Part shown: piece after piece, positions 6,810 to 7,090 of the stretch
How the letters are laid out: each line of letters starts with the position of its first letter
How positions within the stretch are numbered: position 1 is the first letter of the stretch
Origin: an uncultured Prevotellaceae bacterium
Lineage (GTDB): Bacteria; Bacteroidota; Bacteroidia; Bacteroidales; Muribaculaceae
Length of the DNA stretch: 7,090 bases
Reading direction: 5' to 3'
Assembly (NCBI GenBank): GCA_900556245.1
Contig: USOC01000055.1
Location: 1-7,090 of the forward strand
Notes under the pieces: model-generated
Told to the model about the DNA's origin: nothing
Seen by the model: only the letters and a program-made list of their open reading frames with translations
The model's database searches: none
Translations under genes and position numbers: made by a program

Positions 6810-7090
6810 GGCCTGCCTCCTTTCCCTTATTTTCTCCGACTACACGAAGGAATATTTCGTTCATCGACGGCATTTTCTCGACAAACGACCGGACGTCGAC
6901 ACGCTGCGCAAGAGCCGTCAACAGGCCGGAATTAGGCACACCGTCGGCTTTGCGCAACACATAGCGCACCGAATCGCCGCGCCGGTCAATCGTCTGGTTT
7001 TCAAACAGACCGTCGACGGCGGCCAGCATCCGGTCGGGCGTAGCCGTCACCTCATAGAGTCCGGTACGATAGTCCGGACGGACATCCGCG
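6799..7090 (-). CDS. ABC exporter ATP-binding subunit, C-terminal part (runs off right edge)
   Basis: The frame is open to the right edge and 96 residues are visible, beginning ADVRPDYRTGLYEVTATPD. The nucleotide-binding domain, with its Walker motifs, lies outside the window. What remains matches the C-terminal accessory domain (DUF4162-type) found on NatA-like ATPases: a beta-rich start, a run of hydrophobic positions, and the typical ending VRSFVEKMPSMNEIFLRVVGE followed by a charged tail. The last codons overlap the start of the permease by 11 bp, so the two products are the ATPase and membrane parts of one exporter. An internal GTG at 7050 could be mistaken for a start, but the reading continues unbroken upstream with family-like sequence. 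Confidence 0.88.
   Translation of the reverse strand, partial: ADVRPDYRTGLYEVTATPDRMLAAVDGLFENQTIDRRGDSVRYVLRKADGVPNSGLLTALAQRVDVRSFVEKMPSMNEIFLRVVGENKGKEAGHGQ
6816..6823 (-). promoter_or_regulatory. Strong Shine-Dalgarno for the ABC permease, inside the ATPase gene
   Basis: On the minus strand the bases read AAAGGAGG and end 6 nt before the permease ATG. The other starts visible in this window have no such site. The sequence also encodes the last Lys-Glu-Ala region of the ATPase, so ribosomes finishing the ATPase pass over it, which suggests coupled translation. It settles the permease start at 6809. Confidence 0.8.

Noticed and set aside
6799..7050. A separate 83-residue protein starting at GTG 7050
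   Set aside because: The frame continues to the window edge and reads as the C-terminal domain of an ABC ATPase.
1..7090. Mobile elements, CRISPR arrays, tRNA or rRNA genes
   Set aside because: No transposase-like frames, target-site duplications, regularly spaced repeats or RNA-gene signatures were seen.

Overview
The window looks like chromosomal DNA from a Bacteroidetes (Bacteroidales-type) bacterium. The reasons are: most starts lack a Shine-Dalgarno sequence and sit behind AT-rich leaders; two sites match the Bacteroides promoter -7 box TAnnTTTG; the pump proteins have the character of Bacteroidetes RND systems; and a DUF5684-type small membrane protein is present. Genus cannot be settled from the sequence alone.

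The left two thirds (1-4670, minus strand) is a tripartite RND multidrug efflux operon in the usual order: lipoprotein periplasmic adaptor (4670-3492), 1058-residue inner-membrane AcrB-type pump (3462-286), and an OprM/TolC-type outer-membrane lipoprotein (273 to the left edge, only the first 91 codons present). The genes are 29 and 12 bp apart and are almost certainly co-transcribed. Together they would form an envelope-spanning proton-driven exporter.

The 430-bp divergent intergenic region (4671-5100) holds the regulatory signals. There is a candidate operon promoter on the minus strand, with an 18-bp palindrome lying over its -33 position. Further upstream is a perfect 12-bp inverted repeat. 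A good Bacteroides-type promoter faces right. No regulator gene is in the window. About 4845-5033 contains nothing I can name.

To the right, 5101-5469 (plus) encodes a 122-residue DUF5684-type membrane protein of unknown function, followed by a very strong 16-bp-stem terminator that also lies at the 3' end of the convergent gene. The right end (minus strand) is an ABC-2 exporter pair: the C-terminal part of an ATPase (right edge to 6799), overlapping by 11 bp the NatB-type permease (6809-5550). The permease has a strong Shine-Dalgarno inside the ATPase gene, implying coupled translation.

I found no clear undescribed system. The parts most worth a second look are the two inverted repeats in the efflux promoter region and the altered drug-pocket residues of the pump.
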